Assembly: GCF_002592005.1 (NCBI RefSeq) | Contig: NZ_NVQF01000061.1 | Span: 1-37,567, forward strand | From: Mycolicibacterium palauense | GTDB lineage: Bacteria; Actinomycetota; Actinomycetes; Mycobacteriales; Mycobacteriaceae | DNA: 37,567 bases | Direction: 5' to 3' | In this document: positions 28,643 to 36,534 of the stretch, in pieces | Layout of the letters: each line of letters begins with the position of its first letter | Numbering within the stretch: the first letter of the stretch is position 1 | Translations under genes and position numbers: made by a program | The notes under the pieces: generated by a model | Seen by the model: only the letters and a program-made list of their open reading frames with translations | The model's database searches: none | What the model was told of the DNA's origin: nothing

Positions 28643-29331
28643 CATCCGAATTCCTGCGGTACGTACACCTGGCTCTGGGCCCGGATGAAGCCTTTCGTCG
28701 CTGGCGCGACGGTGTCGGATTCAGTGACGCGGATCAGCAGACGCCATCCCCGATCGTCGGCTTCGGTGGCGCGGTGGATGTTCCACCAGTCCCACGATGC
28801 CCATTGGTCGACCTGGGGCGCGACCAGGAGTAGCGGATCCAGGGCGTCGACAGCGCGAGTCATCTCCGCATACAGCTCAGTGGACTCGCCGCGCTCCAGG
28901 TACAGCAGAAGCGGTTGCACAACGAACGCTGTTGGGCAATCGTTGCCGACGATGATCGTGTGATAGCGCGGGAAGTAACCCGTATCGGCTTGGCGTTGCT
29001 GCTCGGCCATCGACGGAGCACCCGACGAAGCGGGGTCGAATCCCGGCCCGTACGCGACACCGCGGGGAACACCATCGGTGTGCCAGCCGGGAATCGCCGG
29101 CATCCAGCCGGGCATCAGGAACGACACCTTCGTGTCCACCACGACGTAGACGCGGTCACCCACAATCGGCGCGTGTTCGAGGCACGTCCGCACCAACGGT
29201 CCCCCGAATAACACCGCGTCGGATAGCCTGGCCCGACGCAAATTCGGGGTGCCCTCAATCAACTCGGGCCGCAGACCTTCTACCGGATCATGGAGCACGA
29301 CCGCAGTCGAGTTGAACGTGTAGCCAGTCAT
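28639..29331 (-). CDS. Putative Fe(II)/2-oxoglutarate dioxygenase-like protein
   Basis: A 230-residue protein MTGYTFNSTAVVLHDP.... It belongs to an actinophage family marked by KVSFLMPGWMPAIPGWHTD. His84 and Asp86 (HTD) could be the first two iron ligands. His186 (NIHRATE) is 100 residues later, and Arg197 (GWRLLIR) 11 residues after that: the HxD...H...R spacing of 2-oxoglutarate oxygenases, with strands at the right places. It lies directly downstream of two DNA methyltransferase genes, so it could oxidise methylated bases (TET/JBP-like), but that is inference. Confidence 0.5.
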   Translation of the reverse strand: MTGYTFNSTAVVLHDPVEGLRPELIEGTPNLRRARLSDAVLFGGPLVRTCLEHAPIVGDRVYVVVDTKVSFLMPGWMPAIPGWHTDGVPRGVAYGPGFDPASSGAPSMAEQQRQADTGYFPRYHTIIVGNDCPTAFVVQPLLLYLERGESTELYAEMTRAVDALDPLLLVAPQVDQWASWDWWNIHRATEADDRGWRLLIRVTESDTVAPATKGFIRAQSQVYVPQEFGW

Positions 29332-29361
29332 TGACGGAATTTCACCTTCTAATCGGTTGAT

Positions 29362-31851
29362 CTAGGACGCTGATTCGAGATCGAAAAGCGAAGGCGTGTC
29401 CCGCTCCCGCTCGCAGGCTTGGAGGTACTTGACGCCGTCGAGGTAGTAGCCGGTGTTGAGTTCGACGCCGCGGCCGCGCCGGCCGAGTCGCAGCGCCCGC
29501 GCCGGCACGGTCATCAATCCGCCGAACGGGTCAAACACTAGATCGCCGGGATTGGAGTAGCGTTCGATGAGTCGGTCGGCGATGTCGAACTGCAGCGGGC
29601 ACACGTGCATCTGTTGCGCACGTTGCGATTGCGTAGCGTTGAGGGTGAGCATGCGGTTGACGTCGTGCCACACATCCGGTGACCAGGAGCCTGGCGCGAG
29701 ACTCATGAAGGTGGCCGGCAGTGCGCCGCGGCCGTCGAGTTGTTCGCCGATGCGGATATGGGCCACGTAGTCGTACACCTCCCGCAGTGTTTGCTCAGTG
29801 AAAATGCGGGACAGCTGGTCTGGAGGCAGGGCGGCGAGTTCGTCGGCGGTGAGCAGACGGTCCCCGGAGGATCGCCAGAACGCGTGTGCGTCGACCTGCC
29901 AACGCGCCCGGGTGTACGCCGCTTTGTCCTTGGCGACGGGGGTGTCTGCGTAGCCCTTCGACCGGTCAGTTTGCGGCTTGTGGAACAGCAGAACGTATTC
30001 CGGTGATCCGACACCCATTTTCGTGGCGTCCTTGCACTGCTCGGACCAACCTAGCCGGTAGGTCTGGTTGTTCTCCCGCACAACATCGGTGACGACGGTG
30101 ATCATGCCGAGGTAGTCGAAGCCGTGCTTCTGGGCGTGAAAGATCGCTTCAGCGTGGAATGGGCTGACGGTGGGGACGCCGGCTCCAGTGACGTTTCCGA
30201 ACAAGATTCGGTCCTTGACGTGGCAGGCGTAGATCCGACCCGGCGCCAGGATCCGCAATAGCTGCGGGGTGAGGTAGTCCATCTGCGCCCAGAAGTGCGT
30301 GTTGTCGTCGGTGTGGCCGAAGTCGTTGTAGGAGGGCGTGTATTCGTAGTGGTTGGCGAAGGGGATGCTGGTAACGATTAGGTCGACCGAAGCGTCCTGC
30401 ATCGATTCTGTCTCTGGGACGCAGTCGTTGTTTGCCGCCAGCCATCCGTCGCTCGATGCCTCGATTCGGTCGACGCCGATCGAACGTTGGAGCGCCTCGG
30501 CGATGGCCGCCGGCTGCAGTCCGTGTTCACGGATGATGGTGCTCATAGTGCTGGTCAGCTCCCGGTGTTCGGCCCACTTGCGTTGCAGGGTTCGCACCAC
30601 TTCTCGTTCGGACTCGGCGAAGATGATGTCGATACGGCACGGGTGGGTCTGCTGGAACCGCTGGATGCGGTGGACGGACTGGATGAAGTCGTTGAAGGAG
30701 AACCCAACACCGACGAAGACCGCTCGGTGGCAATGACGTTGGAAGTTGCAGCCCGACCCCGACAGCGATGGTTTCGAGGCCAAGATGCGGTAGCGGCCGT
30801 CAGCGAAGTCGACGACCCTACGCTCCCGCTCGTCAAGATCGAGCGCCCCGTACACCTCGACCGTTTCGGGGATCGCCGCTTTCAACGCGCGGCGCTCATC
30901 TTCGAGGTCGTGCCAGAGGATGAAGTGGTCACCGGGCGCCTCATCGACCAGCTGTGCGGCCTTGGACACGCGCGCCGGCAAAGTGTCGCGCTTCTCCCGG
31001 GCTGCATCAACCGTGGACATGGGGCCGCCGCGGAACAACAGGCCCTGCCCGTCGCGATCGGCCGGCGCTCTGGAGTGATCGACGTCGATCTCGTGCCAAC
31101 GCACATCCAAGTCCGGCAGGTCGTACCCCTCATCGGAGTACCCCAGATCAGACGGACGCTCGAGGAACACTGCCCATGTGTTGAGCCACAGCCAGAACTC
31201 GCGCTCCTTGTGTGGGTACAGGGTCAGGTGGTTCGCCTTCGTCGAATCACGCTGGAAGAACCTCGTGAGGGCCTGCCCGGTGTCCATCACGCCGAGGAAT
31301 CCGGCGTAGTGGATCAGCTCCTTGTACCGGTTCGGCGATGGCGTCGCCGTTGCGACGAACCGGTACGGCACCTCATCGAACAGCGGGAGAAACGTCTGAT
31401 ATGTCTTCGACCCGAACGATCGCAGCACCGACGCCTCATCGAGACTCACCGCGGTGAACAGAGCTGGATCGAGCTTGCCCTCGCGGATCGTCTCGTAGTT
31501 CGTCAAGTAGATACCGGTCTCGTTGAGTTCGTCAGCACGGCGGACGAACTCAACGGACAGGTCCACCTTGCCGGCGTCTCGGGTGAACTCCTGCCGCACG
31601 CCGAGCGGGCAGACGATCAGTCCGCGTCCGCCGCGGTGGGCCAGCGTCAGCCGCAGCATTTCTAGCTGCATGACGGACTTCCCGAGCCCGAACGACGCGA
31701 ATACGGCTCGCCGGCCGCCAGCAACACCCCATTTGACGATGTCGCGCTGGTGAGGTTTGAGCAGAGGATGAACGTCCTCTAGGTCGACGTCGTGCCCGAA
31801 CGTGGCGTCGAAACGCACCTTGTCAGCAAGGAACTCGGCGTATGGCTTCAC
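29362..31851 (-). CDS. Helicase-DNA methyltransferase fusion
   Basis: An 829-residue protein starting at GTG 31851 (VKPYAEFLADKVRFD) in a GTGA overlap. Residues 1-460 are an SF2/SNF2-like helicase: Walker A SFGLGKS (53-59), motif II DEAS (138-141), VATATPSPN (167-174), and motif VI QSVHRIQRFQQ (391-401). Residues 465-829 are an amino-methyltransferase with motif IV TSIPF (494-498, in place of (D/S/T)PP(Y/F)) and, near the end, motif I FDPFGG (about 774) followed by RGVELN. The order IV then I is beta-class-like. Expected product is N6-methyladenine or N4-methylcytosine, coupled to translocation. Confidence 0.85.
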   Translation of the reverse strand: MKPYAEFLADKVRFDATFGHDVDLEDVHPLLKPHQRDIVKWGVAGGRRAVFASFGLGKSVMQLEMLRLTLAHRGGRGLIVCPLGVRQEFTRDAGKVDLSVEFVRRADELNETGIYLTNYETIREGKLDPALFTAVSLDEASVLRSFGSKTYQTFLPLFDEVPYRFVATATPSPNRYKELIHYAGFLGVMDTGQALTRFFQRDSTKANHLTLYPHKEREFWLWLNTWAVFLERPSDLGYSDEGYDLPDLDVRWHEIDVDHSRAPADRDGQGLLFRGGPMSTVDAAREKRDTLPARVSKAAQLVDEAPGDHFILWHDLEDERRALKAAIPETVEVYGALDLDERERRVVDFADGRYRILASKPSLSGSGCNFQRHCHRAVFVGVGFSFNDFIQSVHRIQRFQQTHPCRIDIIFAESEREVVRTLQRKWAEHRELTSTMSTIIREHGLQPAAIAEALQRSIGVDRIEASSDGWLAANNDCVPETESMQDASVDLIVTSIPFANHYEYTPSYNDFGHTDDNTHFWAQMDYLTPQLLRILAPGRIYACHVKDRILFGNVTGAGVPTVSPFHAEAIFHAQKHGFDYLGMITVVTDVVRENNQTYRLGWSEQCKDATKMGVGSPEYVLLFHKPQTDRSKGYADTPVAKDKAAYTRARWQVDAHAFWRSSGDRLLTADELAALPPDQLSRIFTEQTLREVYDYVAHIRIGEQLDGRGALPATFMSLAPGSWSPDVWHDVNRMLTLNATQSQRAQQMHVCPLQFDIADRLIERYSNPGDLVFDPFGGLMTVPARALRLGRRGRGVELNTGYYLDGVKYLQACERERDTPSLFDLESAS

Positions 31852-33521
31852 GCGACCACTCCAAGCGATTCGGCGACGATGCCGACTTGGTCGCGGGCGT
31901 TGGGGGGACACACCGCGTTGCCGGCCTGCCGGGTCTGCTCGCGCCGGTTCCCGAGAATCCGGTAGGTGGCTGGGAAGTCCATCGCCCCCTTGATCTCCCG
32001 CGGCTCGAGCATCCGGAACAGGACGTCGTCGAGGGCGATCGTCGGCCGATCGGCGGCCAGGAGGGATTGCCCGCCGGTGGCGACGATCGTCCGAGTGGGC
32101 TCGGATGCTGGCGTGGTGTGGCGGGCGGGGTGGCCGCCGCGGACACCGTTGTTGCGCATCAGCAGCGCGGCCGTCGTCGCAGTGGTCATCGTCGGTGCCG
32201 GCTCGTCGTCGACGACACGGCACCTGTTGCCGTGGTTGTTCGTCATCAGCAACGCGTGACGCTCCACCGCGGTCACGGTGGCCAGCGCGTCCTCGGCCGG
32301 CCTGGTGCTGCCGTTGCCGTAGTAGGCGGTCACGAGGCCGTGGTGGTTCCCGGCCGCGGTCACGGTTGCCAGCGGATCCTCGACGGGCCGGGCGACACTC
32401 CCGCCGCCTCGCAGCTCGGCGATGAACGCCAGCCCCGTCTCGCTGCGTGTGGTCATCGTGCGGGCTGCCTGGTCCGTCGATACGGCGTGCTTCCCGTCTC
32501 GACCTTCGACGGGAACAACCAGAGCCTTCGACAGGGTGGTGTGCACGGTGCGAACCGGATCCCCGGTGGGCCACGCCCGGTAGTAGCCATCCTCCCTGCC
32601 ATGCGCGGGATGCCGCGGGTCGGCAGCGTCGTAGGTATTCCCGGCGGCCTCAATGACCAGCGGTCCCCAGTAGCGTTCGATGCCGGCCCGAATCCGCGCC
32701 ATCGTCTTCTCCGCGAGCGGCTTCTTGCGGTCACCGATGCGCTGGCCGAGCAGCGACCAGTCGATGATGTCGGCGGCCGGCCGGAACACAGGTTCGAGGA
32801 CCCGGTTCCGGCAGGCGACGTTCGGGCAGCGGTAGACGTACTGGGCGCGGTAGCGTCCCCACGGGGCGCGGTCCGGACGCTTCCACGACTGGATCGCGCG
32901 CACCGGCCCACAGTCCGGGCACACCGCGGCGGGCCGGGTCAGCCGGTCGAAGTCGGGACGCTGGTTGCCCTTCCGCCAGAACGTCACGTACATCCGGTCC
33001 CGCGACTGCGGTGCGCCAGGCCCGAACGCCTGGGCGTGCATCGAGTTGACGAAGGTGACGTGGTGGTCGTACCCGAGCGAGTCCATCGCCATCAGCCACG
33101 CGCGGAACGGTTCCCAGTGCCAGGCGTCCACGACGTTCTCGACGATCACCGCTTGGTAGCGGTGGACCTCGGTGAAGCGGGGTACGTCCCACATGGTGGC
33201 GCGGGACCGTTCCGCCGCGGCGTCCGGTAGTACTTCGCCGAAGAGGTCGGGTTGCACCGCGGCGCGCTTGCGACCCTTCGCCACTGAGTGGTTTGTGCAC
33301 TCAGGGCTCGCCCACAGGATGTCCGTGCGCGGGAAGCGCCGCGGATCGATCTGCGATAGATCGGCGCACAGGTGGTCGGTGTCCGGGTGGTTGGTGCCGT
33401 GAGTCTCGACTGCGAGTTCCCAGTGATTCGACGCGACGCGGACCGACACCCCTGGGATCGACACCGCGCCGGTCGAGCTTCCGCCGGCTCCGCAGAACAG
33501 GTCGGTCAATGTGAGTGTCAC
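31848..33521 (-). CDS. DNA (cytosine-5) methyltransferase
   Basis: A 557-residue protein starting at GTG 33521 (GTGA overlap). It has motif I DLFCGAGG (7-14), motif IV WASPECTNHS with catalytic Cys75 (Glu replaces the Pro normally before Cys), motif VI VENV (127-130), motif VIII QSRDRMY (172-178) and motif X RQAGNAVCPPNA near the end. Between VIII and X lies a long target-recognition region that includes a Cys4 ribbon (CPDC...CPNVAC) and repeated T-x-T units (PLATVTA, ALATVTA, APTMTTA). It is likely to protect phage DNA or prepare it for further modification. Confidence 0.93.
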   Translation of the reverse strand: MTLTLTDLFCGAGGSSTGAVSIPGVSVRVASNHWELAVETHGTNHPDTDHLCADLSQIDPRRFPRTDILWASPECTNHSVAKGRKRAAVQPDLFGEVLPDAAAERSRATMWDVPRFTEVHRYQAVIVENVVDAWHWEPFRAWLMAMDSLGYDHHVTFVNSMHAQAFGPGAPQSRDRMYVTFWRKGNQRPDFDRLTRPAAVCPDCGPVRAIQSWKRPDRAPWGRYRAQYVYRCPNVACRNRVLEPVFRPAADIIDWSLLGQRIGDRKKPLAEKTMARIRAGIERYWGPLVIEAAGNTYDAADPRHPAHGREDGYYRAWPTGDPVRTVHTTLSKALVVPVEGRDGKHAVSTDQAARTMTTRSETGLAFIAELRGGGSVARPVEDPLATVTAAGNHHGLVTAYYGNGSTRPAEDALATVTAVERHALLMTNNHGNRCRVVDDEPAPTMTTATTAALLMRNNGVRGGHPARHTTPASEPTRTIVATGGQSLLAADRPTIALDDVLFRMLEPREIKGAMDFPATYRILGNRREQTRQAGNAVCPPNARDQVGIVAESLGVVA

Positions 33522-33742
33522 AGGCCGTACCTCTCCAGAACGTTGAGGACCGCACCGACCGACACCATGGGCGGCACGATCCGGGCGCTGCTACGCCGGT
33601 TCTGATGGACGCTGCATTCGCACAATGCGCGAAGGTCAGCGGCGGCCTGGCGGGATCGGGTGATCGGCGTCGTGAGCCGGTCTGCGGCGTCGATTACCGC
33701 GTCGGCGCCCGACCGCCGGGTAGTGGCGTTGGGAGTTTTCAT
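33518..33742 (-). CDS. Small hypothetical protein
   Basis: A 74-residue basic protein MKTPNATTRRSGADAV... with the helix AADRLTTPITRSRQAAADL, two Cys (LCECSVHQ) and the end VGAVLNVLERYGL. Its start overlaps the HNH gene by 4 nt and its stop overlaps the methyltransferase GTG by 4 nt. No family is recognised. Confidence 0.65.
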   Translation of the reverse strand: MKTPNATTRRSGADAVIDAADRLTTPITRSRQAAADLRALCECSVHQNRRSSARIVPPMVSVGAVLNVLERYGL

Positions 33743-34086
33743 GCTGTTGCTCTTTCGATGTGGCCGGATTCGGTGAGGTAGACGAGTTCGGGCTGGCCGA
33801 TGTATCGGTCCCAGCGTTTGATCGGAACGGTGTTGGGGTCGTTCCACGGGCGGACGTGGAACCCTTCGGCTTCGGCGGCGTTGGGGTTGTTCTCCACCCA
33901 GCCGTGGCACCCGGTGGTGCCGTGGCCGCAGAGCATCACGCAGTTGCGGGGGTCCCACGGCCCACCCTGGCCGCGTTTCACGCGGTGATGCAGGGTCAAC
34001 CCTCGGGCCGAGGCGTGGACGCCGCAGCGTTCACAGGAGCCGTCCGCCCTTGCCGTCACGATCGGGCGACAGTTCCGTTCCTTCAC
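33739..34086 (-). CDS. HNH endonuclease
   Basis: A 115-residue protein starting at GTG 34086 (GTGA overlap). It has CERCGVHASARGLTLHHRVK, then PRNCVMLCGHGTTGCHGW: the zinc-binding Cys pairs, the HH of the first beta hairpin, Asn and the final His of an HNH/beta-beta-alpha-metal nuclease. Residues 75-115 are a VRPWNDP...KRWDRYIGQPELVYL tail typical of actinophage HNH enzymes. The role in replication or recombination is not defined. Confidence 0.88.
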   Translation of the reverse strand: MKERNCRPIVTARADGSCERCGVHASARGLTLHHRVKRGQGGPWDPRNCVMLCGHGTTGCHGWVENNPNAAEAEGFHVRPWNDPNTVPIKRWDRYIGQPELVYLTESGHIERATA

Positions 34087-34463
34087 GCAGCGTTATCTGG
34101 CATCGTGAGGCGTTCCGCCTCTGGGTATTTGGTCAGCAGCGCCCGCGCCTGGGAGTGCGCGCCAAACAGATCGGCGCGGATCTCGTCTGCGCGGCAGGCG
34201 AGGGCGGTGACGTCCTTGCGTATCTGCTCATCGGTGACGCCCCACTCGTCGAGCCACTGAGGGGCATCATCGGTGCTGGGCGGCCCGTCTAGGTCTAGTC
34301 GGTCCTTCACCTCGTCGAACGACTCGACCAACGCAGCCAACGCGGTTCGCGATTTGTCGGCGCAGTCCGGGCACCGCGTTGGCGTGGGTTCGAGGGAGTA
34401 GCACACCATCCAATGCCCGCACTCGGCTTTCCATTTCATGAGTCTGCCTTTGCGTTCGGTCAT
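34083..34463 (-). CDS. Zinc-ribbon and coiled-coil hypothetical protein
   Basis: A 126-residue protein MTERKGRLMKWKAECGHW... with one ribbon CGHWMVCYS...RCPDC at residues 15-35. A helical, acidic remainder follows (ALVESFDEVKDRLDLDG, EQIRKDVTALACRADEI). Its ATG overlaps the ATPase gene stop by 4 nt. The function is unknown. Confidence 0.65.
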   Translation of the reverse strand: MTERKGRLMKWKAECGHWMVCYSLEPTPTRCPDCADKSRTALAALVESFDEVKDRLDLDGPPSTDDAPQWLDEWGVTDEQIRKDVTALACRADEIRADLFGAHSQARALLTKYPEAERLTMPDNAA

Positions 34464-35434
34464 GCGGGACGCCCCTTCAGGTGGTTGAGGAACGCGAGGA
34501 TGGCGCCGACGTCACGGCAGTCCTTGAGCGCTTCCCCGCGGCTGCGGTAGAACTCGCCGAGCACGACGTCCTCGTCGAGGTTGCTGTTGCGGGTGTAGTC
34601 GCGGACCGCGGCGCGGGCTCGTGCCGCCAGCTCGGCCTCGTCGGCGACGAGGGCGGTGACGTCGCGTGGCTTCGCCCCGCCGGCCGCGTAGTCCAGCCGT
34701 TCGAACAGCAGGTGGTCGAGGGTGAAGTTGGAGAACCTGAGCGGTTTCTCGGCGGGCGAGATCCCAAGTGACACTGAGCGGCAGCCGATCAGCGTTGCGG
34801 GTTCTTCCCGGGTAAGGCGGACCCACACCGACGCGTCGTGGGTGAGGGTCCGGTGCGCGTCGACCCTATAGTCGGCCGTGTTGGGGATCGGCCTGCCCTC
34901 GGAGTCGACGGCGAACGATTCTTTGCAGCGTGCGGTGACGACCACGATCCCGTTGAAGGTGGTGAGCAGCCGCATCAGATCGGCGTGGCGGTCACTGGCG
35001 TCATCCCACAGGACGTTCGACAGCTTGATCTCCGCGTTGGGGTCTTCTCGGAGAAGCTTCTGCGCGTGCTTGGACTCCCTCGCCCGGACGGTGATCCAGT
35101 TCTTCAGCATCTCCCAAACGCTGGTCATCGAATCAACGATGAGCACTGGCGGTTTGCCCCACCAATCTGTTGCCGCCGCGGTGTGGATCTCGGTTACCTG
35201 GCCGAGGATGTCGTGCCACGATCCATCGTGGTCCACCACCTGAAATTGGGCGCCGGGAATGGCGGCGTACTCGTCTGGTGCGGCCTCGCCCCATGCGACC
35301 CAGTAGCATTCACCGATCTGCTGTGACGCTGTGAACGCTGCCGCGGTGTACGTCTTGCCGGAAAGCTCAGGCCCTTCGATGAGCACCAGGGGCCAGGTCG
35401 GCACACCTGTCGGTTGGCGGGTCCTGATCGCCAT
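34460..35434 (-). CDS. RecA/Sak4-like ATPase
   Basis: A 324-residue protein starting at ATG 35434 (MAIRTRQPTGVPTWPL), sharing bases with the upstream stop (TAATG); GAAGAGG lies upstream. It has Walker A GPELSGKT (21-28), Walker B PVLIVDS around residue 100, and a later LLTTFNGIVVVTARCKE strand. This is the RecA-core architecture of phage Sak4-type ATPases that promote single-strand annealing and recombination. A C-terminal region of about 80 residues (LAARARAAVRDYTRNSN...GRPA) is helical. Confidence 0.8.
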   Translation of the reverse strand: MAIRTRQPTGVPTWPLVLIEGPELSGKTYTAAAFTASQQIGECYWVAWGEAAPDEYAAIPGAQFQVVDHDGSWHDILGQVTEIHTAAATDWWGKPPVLIVDSMTSVWEMLKNWITVRARESKHAQKLLREDPNAEIKLSNVLWDDASDRHADLMRLLTTFNGIVVVTARCKESFAVDSEGRPIPNTADYRVDAHRTLTHDASVWVRLTREEPATLIGCRSVSLGISPAEKPLRFSNFTLDHLLFERLDYAAGGAKPRDVTALVADEAELAARARAAVRDYTRNSNLDEDVVLGEFYRSRGEALKDCRDVGAILAFLNHLKGRPA

Positions 35435-35541
35435 TAGGCGTTCACCTCTTCGGTGAGGAACGGTGCACACCAGGGGCAGCCGGGGCGGGCCTCGTTGCCT
35501 GACTCGTCGAGGCGGATCCGCGGCGGCGTCTGAGTGCGCAT
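35434..35541 (-). CDS. 35-residue CxxC micropeptide upstream of the ATPase
   Basis: A frame from ATG 35541 (shares one base with the previous stop, TGATG) to TAA 35434 (shares one base with the ATPase ATG). The product is MRTQTPPRIRLDESG...GCPWCAPFLTEEVNA with one CPWC. Exact coupling on both sides argues that it is translated and may feed ribosomes to the ATPase gene. Confidence 0.6.
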   Translation of the reverse strand: MRTQTPPRIRLDESGNEARPGCPWCAPFLTEEVNA

Positions 35542-36038
35542 CACTGGTCAACCTCTGCAGCAAGCTCACGAATCCGGTCCGCCACTGCCGACAGCGGGAA
35601 CTGCTGCAGATCAGCGAAAACAGCCTGAGCGTTCTCGGTGCGCTTCACATACGTGCGCACTGAGACGATTGGGTCGTTCAGCTTCACCGCGTCGCACACT
35701 TCCCCGTCGTCGTCGATGAGAACGCCATGCTTCTCAGCCTTGTCGGCGAGGACCTTCAGGAACGACGGCCGCACCATCTCCACAACCTCCGTGGGGTAAC
35801 GCGCTTTCACCCATTTCACAAACCGTTGTTCGTCGATGATCGTGAACGGCTCGTTCGGCCGGCGCTCGTAGCGGCCGGTCGTGCCAACCACAACGCCGCC
35901 GACGACGCCACACACCTTCTCTTCGCCGTACGTGCAATCAACGACCGCCTTCGCTTCCTTTTCGAGGTTTTCGAGGGCGTGGCGCTGACTCACACACAAC
36001 GCGAGAAGTGCTGCAGCTTCGCGTTGTCGGCGGTTCAT
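35541..36038 (-). CDS. Hypothetical protein in the recombination cluster
   Basis: A 165-residue protein starting at ATG 36038 (MNRRQREAAALLAL) in an ATGA overlap. The N-terminal helix LCVSQRHALENLEKEAKAV is followed by beta strands (TIIDEQRFVKWVKARYP), then SFLKVLADKAEKHGVLIDDDGEV and VRTYVKRTENAQAVFADL. Proteins of this layout precede Sak4/RecA-like ATPases in several actinophages. It could be a helper of that ATPase or a nuclease inhibitor; there is no diagnostic motif. Confidence 0.65.
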   Translation of the reverse strand: MNRRQREAAALLALCVSQRHALENLEKEAKAVVDCTYGEEKVCGVVGGVVVGTTGRYERRPNEPFTIIDEQRFVKWVKARYPTEVVEMVRPSFLKVLADKAEKHGVLIDDDGEVCDAVKLNDPIVSVRTYVKRTENAQAVFADLQQFPLSAVADRIRELAAEVDQ

Positions 36039-36229
36039 CGGAGCACCCCGATGCAGGGGCCGGTGCACGGCGCCGAAGGCGTCGTAGGGACGCCGGCCGT
36101 GGGCCCGACGTCGTCGCGCATGGACAGCCCTACTGACCCGCCGATGATGATGGATGCGAGGATCAGCCAGGCAACGGGGACGGCCGTCGCGTAGACCGAC
36201 TCGCGGCGGCTAACACGATTCCTGTTCAC
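36035..36229 (-). CDS. Small membrane protein
   Basis: A 64-residue protein starting at GTG 36229 (TAGTG overlap). It has a basic N terminus (NRNRVSRRES), one membrane helix (VPVAWLILASIIIGGSVGL, about 17-35), and a Thr/Pro-rich tail with two Cys (APCTGPCIG) outside. The function is unknown. Confidence 0.65.
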   Translation of the reverse strand: MNRNRVSRRESVYATAVPVAWLILASIIIGGSVGLSMRDDVGPTAGVPTTPSAPCTGPCIGVLR

Positions 36230-36534
36230 TATTCTCGGTTTCCTCTCTCTGTGTTTGGGTGGATGTGGTCAAGCTGGCTGTGTGCCGCGGCCAACAGCAT
36301 CCGCACGAGGTAACCGGGAACCGTCTCGGCCACGACGCATACCCACGCTCTGGATGCGTCACGTGCACCGGTCCCGGCGAACCTGGTACCTGGATGCAGG
36401 CGCAGTCCGGTGCGCCGGTTGACGAACAGTTGCCAGTACTGATGGCCGTGAGGCTGGAACGCGCCGCAGATTTCGGCGCCGTCAAGTCCGATCGCGCTGA
36501 TTCGGTTGGCTGACTCTTCGACGCTGAAAGTCAT
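36229..36534 (-). CDS. Hypothetical protein
   Basis: A 101-residue protein MTFSVEESANRISAIGLDG... starting in an ATGA overlap. Strands such as EICGAFQPHGHQYWQLFVNRR and ASRAWVCVVAETVPGYL, then helix VRMLLAAAHSQLDHIHP. No family is recognised. It lies between the HTH regulator and a membrane protein. Confidence 0.65.
   Translation of the reverse strand: MTFSVEESANRISAIGLDGAEICGAFQPHGHQYWQLFVNRRTGLRLHPGTRFAGTGARDASRAWVCVVAETVPGYLVRMLLAAAHSQLDHIHPNTERGNRE

Noticed and set aside
29362..32574. Extending the helicase-methyltransferase upstream to a 1070-residue protein
   Set aside because: The extra 241 residues lie wholly inside the C5-methyltransferase gene and are low-complexity Arg/Asp/Pro; the GTGA-coupled start at 31851 is far better.
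31842..33230. A 462-codon plus-strand frame opposite the C5-methyltransferase
   Set aside because: Arg/Gly/Val-rich antisense frame without motifs; the methyltransferase motifs fix the coding strand.
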